A stretch of 16,580 nt of DNA from Ruminiclostridium sp. (lineage in GTDB: Bacteria; Bacillota_A; Clostridia; Oscillospirales; Ruminococcaceae): positions 1-16,580 of the forward strand of contig JAFZOA010000558.1 in NCBI GenBank assembly GCA_017550775.1, given 5' to 3'. Both the position numbers and the translations under genes were made by a program. Every line of letters begins with the position of its first letter. Within the stretch, counting starts at the first letter, position 1. Shown here piece after piece: positions 5,253-13,118 of the stretch. The notes under the pieces were generated by a model. It did not search any database and was not told the origin of the DNA. It worked only from the letters and a program-made list of their open reading frames with translations.

Positions 5253-7466
5253 ATGAGTGACGAAAAAAAGACGACTCCCGAAACGGAAGTCGAAGCGGCG
5301 GCGACCGAAACTGAAAAGACTAAGAAAAACAAGCTCCTGCCGGTGTTCATTTCAGCCGGAGTGCTTGTGGCAGTCATTATCGCGGCTGTTGCTCTGACAC
5401 AGGGTCAGAAGAATGATATAGCCACGGCACCTGCATCGGATATTTCGGGTACGGTCTCCCTGCAGGAAGAGACCGAAGCCGACGACATCACAACTTCCGA
5501 AATAAGCGCGGGAGGTCTTCCCGTGGGCGGAGATCTCACCACGACCGCGGCGACCGAAGTGACCACGGTAAGCGAAGCCGCGTCTTCCGAAACGAGCACA
5601 GCAGAGCTTCCCGCAGCCGAAGAGACTGTCCGGGCGGAAGAAACAACCGTATATGTTGACGTATCTCCCGAAGAGAGCGCAGCGGGACTTCCCGTGGGCG
5701 GAACAGCTGCCACAGCAGAGGAGATGTCCACGCGCATGGAAGCGATCACGACCGAGCCCGTTGTTACAACTGTCGCAGAGAGCACCGCCGCCGAAAAGAA
5801 CAAAGGTTACTCTGTGGTATACAATGCGGGAAACGGCTGGGAGAACAGCGGAGTACAGATGGCAACGCTGGAGCTTAAGATCGAGAACAACTCATCGGCT
5901 TCTGTAAGCGGCTGGACGCTGGAGCTAAACGTTGAAGGTCTGAAAAGTGTTGAAGGCTGGAACGGGACATGGACGGTAAACGGCAACACCCTGACCGTAG
6001 ACAATGTAAGCTACAACGGCGATATCCCCGCAGGCGGGGCGCAGTTTATAGGCTGCAACATAGGGACGGCATCGTCGCTCAACATAAAGAGCGCCAAGCT
6101 CAATGGCAAAGCCTGCTCTCTCACAAAGGGTCATGTTGACCAGAATCAGCAGAACAACCAGAATAACAACAACGATCAGAACAACAATAATAACGGCGGG
6201 GCGGCGGCTGTGGACGTATCGGCGCTTCTCACGAGAAACAAGAATGCCGTTCAGGGGGACGACTGGCTCCACACCGACGGCAACAGGATACTCGACAAGA
6301 ACGGTAAGCAGGTATGGCTCACGGGGCTTAACTGGTTCGGATACAACACCGGAACAAACACCTTCGACGGCCTCTGGAACAGCCAGCTTGCACCCTCGGT
6401 AAAGGCTATTGCCGACCACGGGTTCAACCTTATCAGAGTTCCGATGTCCGCAGAGCTTATCAATCAGTGGGCGGTGAGAGAGTACCCGAGAGCCAACTAC
6501 AACAACGCCTACAACGAAGAGCTCAACTCAATGAACAGCCTGGAGATATTTGAGTATTTCCTGAAACTCGCGGAGGACAACGGTATAAAGGTAATGCCGG
6601 ACATTCACTCTGCGAACACCGACGCATCCGGACACAACATCAACCTCTGGTACACCGACAGGGTAAGCGTGGAGGACTATTACAGCGCGCTTGAATGGAT
6701 GGCGGACAGGTACAAGAACAATGACACCATAATCGCCTATGACCTCAAGAACGAGCCCCATGGAAAGCCCTATGAGGGGAGCAATGCCGCGATATGGAAC
6801 GACTCGGATGCAAAGAACAACTGGAAGCACACGGCGGAAGTCGCAGCATCGAAGATACTTGCGAAAAACCCGAATGTTCTCATAATGGTCGAGGGAACGG
6901 AGATATACCCGAAGGACATAAAGAAGAACGGAGATTTTAAGTCCACCGACGAAAAAGACTACTACTTCAACTGGTGGGGCGGTAACTTAAGAGGAGTGAA
7001 GGACTTCCCCGTTGACCTCGGGAAATACCGGAACAAGCTCGTTTATTCGCCGCACGATTACGGCCCGACGGTCTATGAACAGCCGTGGTTCAAGGGAACA
7101 TACACCTTTGACAGCCTGATGAAGGACTGCTGGAAGGACAACTGGTTCTATATCCACGAGAACGGCACAGCGCCGCTTCTTATCGGCGAGTGGGGCGGAT
7201 TTATGAGAGAGCCCAATCTCACATGGATGACCTACATAAGAAAGCTTATAAGCGATAATCACCTCAACCACACCTTCTGGAGCTTCAACGCGAACTCCGG
7301 CGACACCGGCGGACTTGTGCTTGACGACTTCACCACATGGGACGACGAGAAATACAATTTCGTAAAGGAAGTCCTCTGGCAGGAGAATGGTAAGTTCGTA
7401 GGGCTTGACCACGCGATAAAGCTGGGCGAGAACGGTATAACTCTTTCAAAAGCGAAAGGGCTGTGA
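5253..7466 (+). CDS. Membrane-anchored endoglucanase, CBM2-like plus GH5 (subfamily 1-like)
   Basis: Encodes 737 aa; GGAGGA (5240-5245) precedes ATG. Order of parts: cytoplasmic Glu/Thr/Lys-rich tail; one uncleaved TM helix (about residues 29-48); a long Thr/Ser/Ala/Glu linker with two copies of AGLPVGG or GGLPVGG; a CBM2-type cellulose-binding module (about 185-290, with WTLELNVEG, WNGTWTVNG and VSYNGDIPAGG); a Gln/Asn-rich linker; and a GH5 catalytic domain (about 330-725). Acid/base Glu501 lies in YDLKNEPHG and nucleophile Glu646 in LIGEWGG. WLTGLNWFGYNTGT, WWGGNLRG and WSFNANSGDTGG match the GH5_1 endoglucanases such as Acidothermus E1. It should cut beta-1,4-glucan at the cell surface. 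No dockerin or sortase signal is seen, so attachment is by the N-terminal helix rather than a cellulosome. Confidence 0.95.
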   Translation: MSDEKKTTPETEVEAAATETEKTKKNKLLPVFISAGVLVAVIIAAVALTQGQKNDIATAPASDISGTVSLQEETEADDITTSEISAGGLPVGGDLTTTAATEVTTVSEAASSETSTAELPAAEETVRAEETTVYVDVSPEESAAGLPVGGTAATAEEMSTRMEAITTEPVVTTVAESTAAEKNKGYSVVYNAGNGWENSGVQMATLELKIENNSSASVSGWTLELNVEGLKSVEGWNGTWTVNGNTLTVDNVSYNGDIPAGGAQFIGCNIGTASSLNIKSAKLNGKACSLTKGHVDQNQQNNQNNNNDQNNNNNGGAAAVDVSALLTRNKNAVQGDDWLHTDGNRILDKNGKQVWLTGLNWFGYNTGTNTFDGLWNSQLAPSVKAIADHGFNLIRVPMSAELINQWAVREYPRANYNNAYNEELNSMNSLEIFEYFLKLAEDNGIKVMPDIHSANTDASGHNINLWYTDRVSVEDYYSALEWMADRYKNNDTIIAYDLKNEPHGKPYEGSNAAIWNDSDAKNNWKHTAEVAASKILAKNPNVLIMVEGTEIYPKDIKKNGDFKSTDEKDYYFNWWGGNLRGVKDFPVDLGKYRNKLVYSPHDYGPTVYEQPWFKGTYTFDSLMKDCWKDNWFYIHENGTAPLLIGEWGGFMREPNLTWMTYIRKLISDNHLNHTFWSFNANSGDTGGLVLDDFTTWDDEKYNFVKEVLWQENGKFVGLDHAIKLGENGITLSKAKGL

Positions 7467-7486
7467 AACGGGATAAACGAAAAATA

Positions 7487-7515
7487 TTGACTTCCCGGTA
7501 TCATTGTGCTATAAT
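7487..7515 (+). promoter_or_regulatory. Promoter of the second secreted-protein gene
   Basis: TTGACT (7487-7492), 17-bp spacer, TATAAT (7510-7515), extended TGC at 7507-7509. It lies 20 bp after the cellulase stop codon, so this gene can be transcribed independently. Confidence 0.8.
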
Positions 7516-7525
7516 ATAGTACGCA

Positions 7526-7566
7526 AAGAGGCGCTCGGCACTTCGGTCATGAGCGCCTTTGATTTT
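7526..7566 (+). terminator. Hairpin at the mRNA 5' end: stabiliser, attenuator or upstream terminator
   Basis: AGGCGCTC (7529-7536) pairs with GAGCGCCT (7551-7558), and the loop contains C(TTCG)G, a stable tetraloop. A U-rich TTTGATTTT follows. The hairpin starts only a few nt after the transcription start expected from the promoter at 7487-7515. It may protect the mRNA 5' end, attenuate that transcript or end the cellulase transcript; sequence alone does not decide. The cellulase gene has no other terminator candidate. Confidence 0.55.
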
Positions 7567-7586
7567 GGAGAAAGGAAAACAGGAAA

Positions 7587-8966
7587 ATGAGAAAAACAAA
7601 ACACAGAATAACAAGCTTTTTCCTCGCCGTGTGCATGGCGGTGACCTGCGCGGCGGGAATGAGCATACCCGCTGCCGCAGCGACGGATAACACTAAAAAA
7701 GTGCTGTGGGACACCGGCGTAGCCGCTGTCGGAGATTTTGTCCCCCACGGAAGAATACTTGCTCCGCTGCTGAACGAATTCGGCAAACTACTCGGTATAG
7801 GGGCAAACGACGGTCCCTCTATCGGCGACGTGAGCAAGCAGATATCACAGCTCAGCAATGATATAAAAGACTTCCGTGAGCACATGGACAAGGAGCTGCA
7901 GGATCTTAAGAAAACAATGTCGGCAGAGATAAGAACAGCGCTCGACGATGTGAAAACAAAGATATTCATGCAGGGCGTAGGCACAGGACTTGACGCTCTC
8001 CACACACAGATCAGCAAACCCGGCACCGGTATCGCCGATCAGATCGACAGCTTCAACGAGGGCAACCTTACCGAGCAGGAAAAAATGATAGAAATGGCAA
8101 GCCTCATAGGGTGCAATGACCAGTGGGGCAACACCTCAATGCCTATGGCTACCTTCCGGAATATGGGTACCCTGCTTTCGGGCAATCCCTATTCCGACGA
8201 GGAAGGGAGAAATATGTATCAGGTGCTCTATGACAACGCCGCAAAAAAGACCATGTTCACCGGCGAAGCGTATGATATGATCGCGCCCTACATAGACCGC
8301 GTAATGTTAGAGTATTTCTATGATTACGCGATAGTCATGCAGTGCCTCAACGCGTCCCTCTATGTCTCTCAGATCACCGAGACGCAGGCAAAGGAGCTTC
8401 CTATGGCGTATCAGGCAAAATACAGCGCCTGCTTTACGCCGACCGCCACTGTCAAGAAAGCCATTGACGCGATCACAGAGGAATTTCTCGACGCGAACGA
8501 CCCCAAGAGCATGATCAGTATGTACATGGTATTCAAGTATAAACAGCAGTATGACAGAAATGTATATATCAACAAGGGAACAACCGAGCAGGCGTATTCA
8601 ACGACCTTAGACACCTATGTTCCGCAGCTTGTGGGAGATAAATGTATCGCTAACAGAGTAAAATGGTTCTCCGAGGATCAGGAATTAAAATTGTTGTCCG
8701 GGGAATTTGAAGAACACATGAAAGGTAATCTGAGCCGCGATGATATAAAAGCCATTAATGAACATGTCAAAAATACTAATCCCGGTAAATCATTCTACGA
8801 TTATCTTTCTTCCTTCGGCTTCAATACGAATTATTATAAGAATAACGAGAAGGCATACTTTCCGGTAGGCGGACCGACACTACAGGCATTATCCAATGAA
8901 GAGGCAAGGCTCTCCCGGCAGAAGCCGGGAGAGTTCTTTTTTCGCCCCGGTTATAAGACCCGGTAA
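7587..8966 (+). CDS. Secreted protein of unknown function, shorter paralogue of 541-2373
   Basis: Encodes 459 aa; AGGA (7581-7584) and stronger GGAGAAAGGA (7567-7576) lie upstream of ATG. A classic signal peptide (MRKTKHRITSFFLAVCMAV...) is cleaved probably after IPAAAA near residue 32. The mature protein opens with GVAAVGDFVPHGRILAPLL (44-62), matching the hydrophobic Gly/Pro segment of the first secreted protein, then a long amphipathic heptad-like helix (about 75-115). TGEA (225-228), VMQCLNASLYVS and YINKGT (327-332) are also shared. It lacks the Ala/Pro/Glu linker and the C-terminal part of about 120 residues of its relative. From about base 8640 the sequence becomes more AT-rich. The final codons (from base 8910) lie inside an intrinsic terminator, so the natural stop may have been lost. 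Function unknown. Confidence 0.85.
   Translation: MRKTKHRITSFFLAVCMAVTCAAGMSIPAAAATDNTKKVLWDTGVAAVGDFVPHGRILAPLLNEFGKLLGIGANDGPSIGDVSKQISQLSNDIKDFREHMDKELQDLKKTMSAEIRTALDDVKTKIFMQGVGTGLDALHTQISKPGTGIADQIDSFNEGNLTEQEKMIEMASLIGCNDQWGNTSMPMATFRNMGTLLSGNPYSDEEGRNMYQVLYDNAAKKTMFTGEAYDMIAPYIDRVMLEYFYDYAIVMQCLNASLYVSQITETQAKELPMAYQAKYSACFTPTATVKKAIDAITEEFLDANDPKSMISMYMVFKYKQQYDRNVYINKGTTEQAYSTTLDTYVPQLVGDKCIANRVKWFSEDQELKLLSGEFEEHMKGNLSRDDIKAINEHVKNTNPGKSFYDYLSSFGFNTNYYKNNEKAYFPVGGPTLQALSNEEARLSRQKPGEFFFRPGYKTR
8910..8942 (+). terminator. Strong intrinsic terminator inside the end of the coding region
   Basis: A perfect 10-bp stem, CTCTCCCGGC (8910-8919) and GCCGGGAGAG (8924-8933), with AGAA loop, followed by TTCTTTTTT (8934-8942). 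The reading frame stays open through it to TAA at 8964-8966, so transcripts ending in the T run would lack the stop codon. Confidence 0.9.
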
Positions 8967-8982
8967 AACAGCGGCATTCCGG

Positions 8983-9011
8983 TTGACAATTATCGGCAGA
9001 AATGATATAAT
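8983..9011 (+). promoter_or_regulatory. Promoter of the helicase-nuclease gene
   Basis: Perfect TTGACA (8983-8988), 17-bp spacer, perfect TATAAT (9006-9011) and extended TGA (9003-9005). Predicted to be strong and constitutive. Confidence 0.85.
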
Positions 9012-9040
9012 AAGCTGAATAAACCGGAGGAGAATGTTAT

Positions 9041-11512
9041 ATGGATATTTACGAATACTATAAAAGGATCGCTTCCATCGAAGGGCTGAAACCTCCCGAG
9101 ATTATCGTCGAAGACGACGAAGAGATCGAGCAGATGCCGGAGCCGGGGAATTTTGCCATGGACGACGTGTTCAACGACGAACGCTACGGCTGGGACTGCA
9201 ACAATGCCGGTGATTTAGTAAAGATGTTTTTCGGCTTCGGAAGACCCGTCCGTGAGCCGGAACGTTATTGTGCAGAGGACATAAAGAACAATCTGATCGA
9301 GGGCTATAACACGCCTAACGGATCTCAGCTCACCGCTATCGGGAACGCCATGAATTATCCCGTCTCGATAGTTCAGGGTCCTCCCGGCACCGGAAAAACG
9401 GATACGATAATCCAGCTTCTCAACGTGATCTCAAGGCTTGAGCCCGGTGCGAAGACGGCGATAGTATCCACCAACAATGAGGCGCTTACAAACATACTGT
9501 CGATGATCGAAGCGTTTAGTGATCTGCCGGATATGAGGGAGCTTTACAGGAAGATCGTTTTTCCCGGAAGCGCTTCAAAGCGCAGAGAATACATAAAAGA
9601 TCTGACGAACAACTTTGAGAAGCATGGCCTTGAAAGTCCGGAAAGGTCAGGAGAGCTTTTTTGCGCACAGAGACAGTTCACCAGGAAGTTTCTTGCGAAA
9701 GACCGTGATATAAAAGTGCAATTCTGCAACAGCGAGCATCTTGATGAATTTCCGTTCGTTCTGAGCACGATACATTCTCTGCACATGATATACGGTCCGG
9801 AGAACATTCCCGGCGGACTGCACCCATTCGCAAGATTTGATTATGTCATAGTTGACGAGTGCTCACAGGTAAATATGTTCCTCGGTCTTGCCGCGATGAA
9901 CCGTGCCGGAAGACATCTCGTTCTGTTCGGTGACGACAATCAGCTTTCACCGATAGTCAAGGCGGAAAAGACAGGAGCTGCTACCGAAGAGTTTCTTGCA
10001 GAGCACCCGGAGCTTGAAAGATATCGGTACGACGAGCGAAGCTTCCTGCAGCGCTGCAACGAAGAGTTTGTCGAAAGATATCATTACCCCTCGACTCTTC
10101 TTAAGGTCCATTACCGCTGTCATCCCGACATAATAGGCTTCTGCAACGAGTATGTTTACGACGGCGAGCTTGATCTTACCGGCTGTGAGTACAGGCGCAG
10201 GGAGAGCGGAGAGTTCCCTGTCCGCATCATCTGGTACAGCGGCAGTTACTTTGAATCCGTGCCGAGACAGAGAAGGGACGGCGAGCTGAAAACAGAAAGA
10301 TGTAACCGCAAGCAGGTCGAGGTGTTCATGGAGGACTGGAGGACGTGGCTCAGACCGCTTATGGATGAACACGAGGAGAATGGCGGGAGACCGCTTTCCG
10401 TCGGTGTCCTGTCGCCGTATAAGGGGATAGTTGACGAAGTAAGAACAAGGCTCGAAAACGAAGATGTGCCGCTCGATGAAGACAGGGCGGAGGATGAAAT
10501 GAAGGACATACCCTGCCTCACCATTCACAAAGCACAGGGCAAGGGCTATGATATCGTATATCTTCTCAACGGCGAGGATTTTTACTGCGACCCGAACCTG
10601 CCCTGGAGCCAGAAACGCAGAATGATAAATGTTGCGGTGTCCCGCGCAAAGAAGAAATTCGTGCTTATAACTGCGTCGCAGTGGCTTCCCGATGAATACT
10701 GCAGGAAAAACAATGTTTATAAGCCCGCGAATTATTCGTTTGACGAAAAAGCTCTTGCTCCCGAAAACGCGGAGACAAGTGACGATCTTTTCGTTGCAAA
10801 GCTTACGGATCATGTCTATAAAACGAACCCGGACGCATTCCGGAGATCCCCGACGGTATCGGTGTTCGACGACACCCTGAAATATCGTTTCCGGCTCCAT
10901 ACGCAGAGCAACTTTATCGGCGGCGTTCTGCCATACGAAGAGATCACCGAGCTGCATCCTTCCGCACCCGAGTATTGCATGGCAGGTATGCTGAGTTCTG
11001 TTTCCGGAGATCATACGAAAGCGATCTCGGAGGAATATGACGTTTATTATCAGGTGCCGCTGCAATTTATCAGTCCCGACGAACCGATAACGTTCGATGA
11101 AGACGAGACAGATCTTGAGAAGTATTACCGGAACAAAAATACGAGCGCAGATTTTGTTATATGCGAAAAGAACACAGATCGGGTCATACTCGCAATAGAA
11201 GTTGACGGCAATATCCACAGGGTATTTATGACGTTCTGGGGCAGCGAACTGCTCACCGAAGAGGAGAAAAAGGAAAAGCTCTGTTCTATACAGGAAAACG
11301 ACAAAAAGAAGAATAGGATATTTGAGAAATACCCGGACAAGGAGCTTCTTCTGCGGCTCCCGTCCGACGGTTCGACTTTCGGCGAAGAGGAGACTATCCG
11401 TGACCTGCTGAACAGAAATCGTGACAGCAGTGTTTATCTGCATTTCCCGGAAGGTCATGACAGAAGCTCGTTTAAGAAATTACTTGCCAGACTCAAAGAA
11501 ATGGGCAGATAG
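9041..11512 (+). CDS. UPF1-like SF1 helicase with C-terminal DUF2726-like nuclease domain
   Basis: Encodes 823 aa; GGAGGA (9026-9031) precedes ATG. After a short acidic N-terminus, the helicase core shows Walker A GPPGTGKT (113-120), Walker B VIVDECSQ (Asp272, Glu273), motif III LFGDDNQLSP, motif IV-like HYRCHPDIIGFCN, motif V TIHKAQGKGYD and motif VI VAVSRAKK (531-538), as in DNA2/NAM7/UPF1-type SF1B helicases. The C-terminal region (about 640-823) has SADFVI (Asp704), then LAIEVDGNIHR (Glu720, Asp722) and a basic helix with DKKKNRIFEKY, the layout of DUF2726/restriction-endonuclease-like nucleases. It should unwind and perhaps cut nucleic acid in the cytoplasm. It stands alone with its own promoter and terminator and no restriction or methylase partner; a defence or repair role is inferred. 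Confidence 0.88.
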   Translation: MDIYEYYKRIASIEGLKPPEIIVEDDEEIEQMPEPGNFAMDDVFNDERYGWDCNNAGDLVKMFFGFGRPVREPERYCAEDIKNNLIEGYNTPNGSQLTAIGNAMNYPVSIVQGPPGTGKTDTIIQLLNVISRLEPGAKTAIVSTNNEALTNILSMIEAFSDLPDMRELYRKIVFPGSASKRREYIKDLTNNFEKHGLESPERSGELFCAQRQFTRKFLAKDRDIKVQFCNSEHLDEFPFVLSTIHSLHMIYGPENIPGGLHPFARFDYVIVDECSQVNMFLGLAAMNRAGRHLVLFGDDNQLSPIVKAEKTGAATEEFLAEHPELERYRYDERSFLQRCNEEFVERYHYPSTLLKVHYRCHPDIIGFCNEYVYDGELDLTGCEYRRRESGEFPVRIIWYSGSYFESVPRQRRDGELKTERCNRKQVEVFMEDWRTWLRPLMDEHEENGGRPLSVGVLSPYKGIVDEVRTRLENEDVPLDEDRAEDEMKDIPCLTIHKAQGKGYDIVYLLNGEDFYCDPNLPWSQKRRMINVAVSRAKKKFVLITASQWLPDEYCRKNNVYKPANYSFDEKALAPENAETSDDLFVAKLTDHVYKTNPDAFRRSPTVSVFDDTLKYRFRLHTQSNFIGGVLPYEEITELHPSAPEYCMAGMLSSVSGDHTKAISEEYDVYYQVPLQFISPDEPITFDEDETDLEKYYRNKNTSADFVICEKNTDRVILAIEVDGNIHRVFMTFWGSELLTEEEKKEKLCSIQENDKKKNRIFEKYPDKELLLRLPSDGSTFGEEETIRDLLNRNRDSSVYLHFPEGHDRSSFKKLLARLKEMGR

Positions 11513-11546
11513 ACCGCAGGTATCCTCACAATCAGAACCGATCATC

Positions 11547-11586
11547 CCGGCTGTATATCAAAACGGTATGCAGCCGGTTTCTTTTT
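11547..11586 (+). terminator. Intrinsic terminator after the helicase gene
   Basis: CCGGCTG (11547-11553) pairs with CAGCCGG (11571-11577); the stem extends inwards through TATATC/GGTATG-type pairs around an A-rich loop, followed by TTTCTTTTT (11578-11586). Confidence 0.85.
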
Positions 11587-11622
11587 GTGGGTACACCGGT
11601 TTGCTGCATATTCTGAAAAAAC

Positions 11623-11651
11623 TTGCAAATCTCGTGCTTTTGTGATATAAT
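11623..11651 (+). promoter_or_regulatory. Promoter of the first solute-binding-protein gene
   Basis: TTGCAA (11623-11628), 17-bp spacer, TATAAT (11646-11651), extended TGA (11643-11645). Confidence 0.75.
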
Positions 11652-11734
11652 AACTGAAGGAAACAGCAAATTACAGCCGGATTACCGTTTGTATGATAAT
11701 ATCACAGAACAATACAACTTCGGGAGGATCGCTT

Positions 11735-12949
11735 ATGAAACACACAAACAAAAGAATGACCGCACTTGCAACAGCTCTCGCACTTATGATAACAGCGGCG
11801 GGCTGCGGACATAGCGAGAACGGAGTACCCGTTACGGCGATGCCGGCAGAGGGACAGATCGCGGACTCGCCCTCGCCCGCGCAGATGACCGAACTTACGA
11901 CTACCGCGCCGGCTTATGCAATGCCCGGTGTGACCGTTATAGCGCCGGAATACCTGGCGGAGATATCGACAATGGAGCCTGTTTCGGACCCCAACAAAAA
12001 GATAGGCATTCTGAGCCTGCTGAGAATGGACGAGGATGCCTATACGGAATATCGTCTGAGTCAGGCGAGAATGTATATGTTCCTTATCGCAAGAGGTCTG
12101 GCTAAGATCCCCGAGGAAATGGTGGACAGTATGAGGAATAACGGAATTGCATCGCCGTTGTTCTACGATACTCTCGATTCGATGATAATGGGACTCCAGA
12201 GCGGCGAGCTCGATTCCATAGGGCTGTCTCAGAGCATTGCAAAATATGTGGTCTCGCGTAACGAAAATCTGGAAATGGGAATAACGGTAGATATGGAAAA
12301 GGCCGACGATTTTGATAAATTCATAATCGACGGTATAAGCCAGGGATACTCGTTCATGATGATGGAAGACCGTGTGGCGCTTCGTGATGAGTTCAACAGA
12401 GTCATTGCGGATATGAAGTCGGACGGCACTCTCGAAAAGCTGAAAAAAGCATACATCGACGACGTTATCGCCGGAAAAGACCCTGAGCCCGTCGCGTTTG
12501 AAAAGAACAGCGGCGAAACTATAAAAGTGGCGATCACGGGAAGCCTCCCGCCTATGGACTTTATCGCGCCGGACGGCACCCCCGCAGGATTCAACACGGC
12601 GATACTCGCCGAGATAGGAAAACGGCTCGGGAAGAACATCGAACTGCTACAGGTCGACAGCTTGGGCCGTGCGGCGGCGCTCGCTTCCGGATTTGTCGAT
12701 GTGGTATTCTGGACCCGCGGAAGGGCAAATACCAGCATGGGTGAAACACAGGGCGAGATCGACGCGTACATCGAGAACACCGTTAAGAGCAACCTGACGG
12801 AACAGCAGCTTGAAGTATTCAATGCGGTCTCTGAGAAGTTAAGGTTGATATCGTATGACGACGTTGTCAATCGTGACGTGCCGGACGGAACTGTCTGCAC
12901 ACAGCCCTATTTCACCGATGTCGGTTCTATGGTAAGACTTAAACAATAA
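11735..12949 (+). CDS. Lipoprotein solute-binding protein, SBP_bac_3 type, apparently circularly permuted
   Basis: Encodes 404 aa from ATG 11735, with GGGAGG (11722-11727); an upstream in-frame ATG (11693) has no RBS and would spoil the signal. Lipoprotein signal with Cys24 (MITAAGC), then a Pro/Thr-rich linker. Residues about 88-250 resemble the C-terminal half of family 3 binding proteins: KKIGILSL (the usual LKGKKVGV strand), FYDTLDSMIMGLQSGELDS, AKYVVSRNENL and YSFMMMEDRVALRDEFN with KSDGTLEKLKK. A junction, IAGKDPEPVAFEK, follows. Residues 263-404 resemble the N-terminal half: IKVAITGSLPPMDFIAPDG, AGFNTAILAEIGKRLGKNIE, and an end at PYFTDVGSMVRLK. About 60 residues are inserted before PYF. 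It probably binds an amino acid or similar polar solute for the permease and ATPase encoded at 14241-16009. Confidence 0.85.
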   Translation: MKHTNKRMTALATALALMITAAGCGHSENGVPVTAMPAEGQIADSPSPAQMTELTTTAPAYAMPGVTVIAPEYLAEISTMEPVSDPNKKIGILSLLRMDEDAYTEYRLSQARMYMFLIARGLAKIPEEMVDSMRNNGIASPLFYDTLDSMIMGLQSGELDSIGLSQSIAKYVVSRNENLEMGITVDMEKADDFDKFIIDGISQGYSFMMMEDRVALRDEFNRVIADMKSDGTLEKLKKAYIDDVIAGKDPEPVAFEKNSGETIKVAITGSLPPMDFIAPDGTPAGFNTAILAEIGKRLGKNIELLQVDSLGRAAALASGFVDVVFWTRGRANTSMGETQGEIDAYIENTVKSNLTEQQLEVFNAVSEKLRLISYDDVVNRDVPDGTVCTQPYFTDVGSMVRLKQ

Positions 12950-13025
12950 ACCTTCAAGAGTTCATTTTATTCTTTCGGGATTATTTTTGAAAAGAACTTA
13001 TTTGCAGAATAAAGCGCGTAATACA

Positions 13026-13054
13026 TTGACATATCAGCTTAATGGTGATATAAT
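13026..13054 (+). promoter_or_regulatory. Promoter of the second solute-binding protein and the ABC operon
   Basis: Perfect TTGACA (13026-13031), 17-bp spacer, TATAAT (13049-13054), extended TGA (13046-13048). No terminator hairpin was found between 12949 and this promoter, so read-through from the first binding-protein gene is possible. Confidence 0.8.
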
Positions 13055-13118
13055 AACTACGACCGGTATCGCGGTAGGGATACGGAAAAACTACTATAGT
13101 ATTTTCAGGAGGATCTTT

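Noticed and set aside
7400..7466. Dockerin or cell-wall sorting signal at the C-terminus of the cellulase
   Set aside because: No dockerin calcium loops and no LPxTG plus hydrophobic tail are present; the protein simply ends after the GH5 domain.
9947..11458. A 503-codon open frame antisense to the helicase gene
   Set aside because: It has no RBS or recognisable domain, and the plus strand carries all helicase motifs; it is a codon-bias shadow.
11421..11645. A 74-codon plus-strand frame after the helicase
   Set aside because: It overlaps the helicase end, the terminator and the next promoter, and its sequence looks unlike a protein.
12987..13118. Longer N-terminus for the second binding protein from TTG 12987
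   Set aside because: It runs through the TTGACA/TATAAT promoter and has no RBS; ATG 13119 gives the lipoprotein signal.
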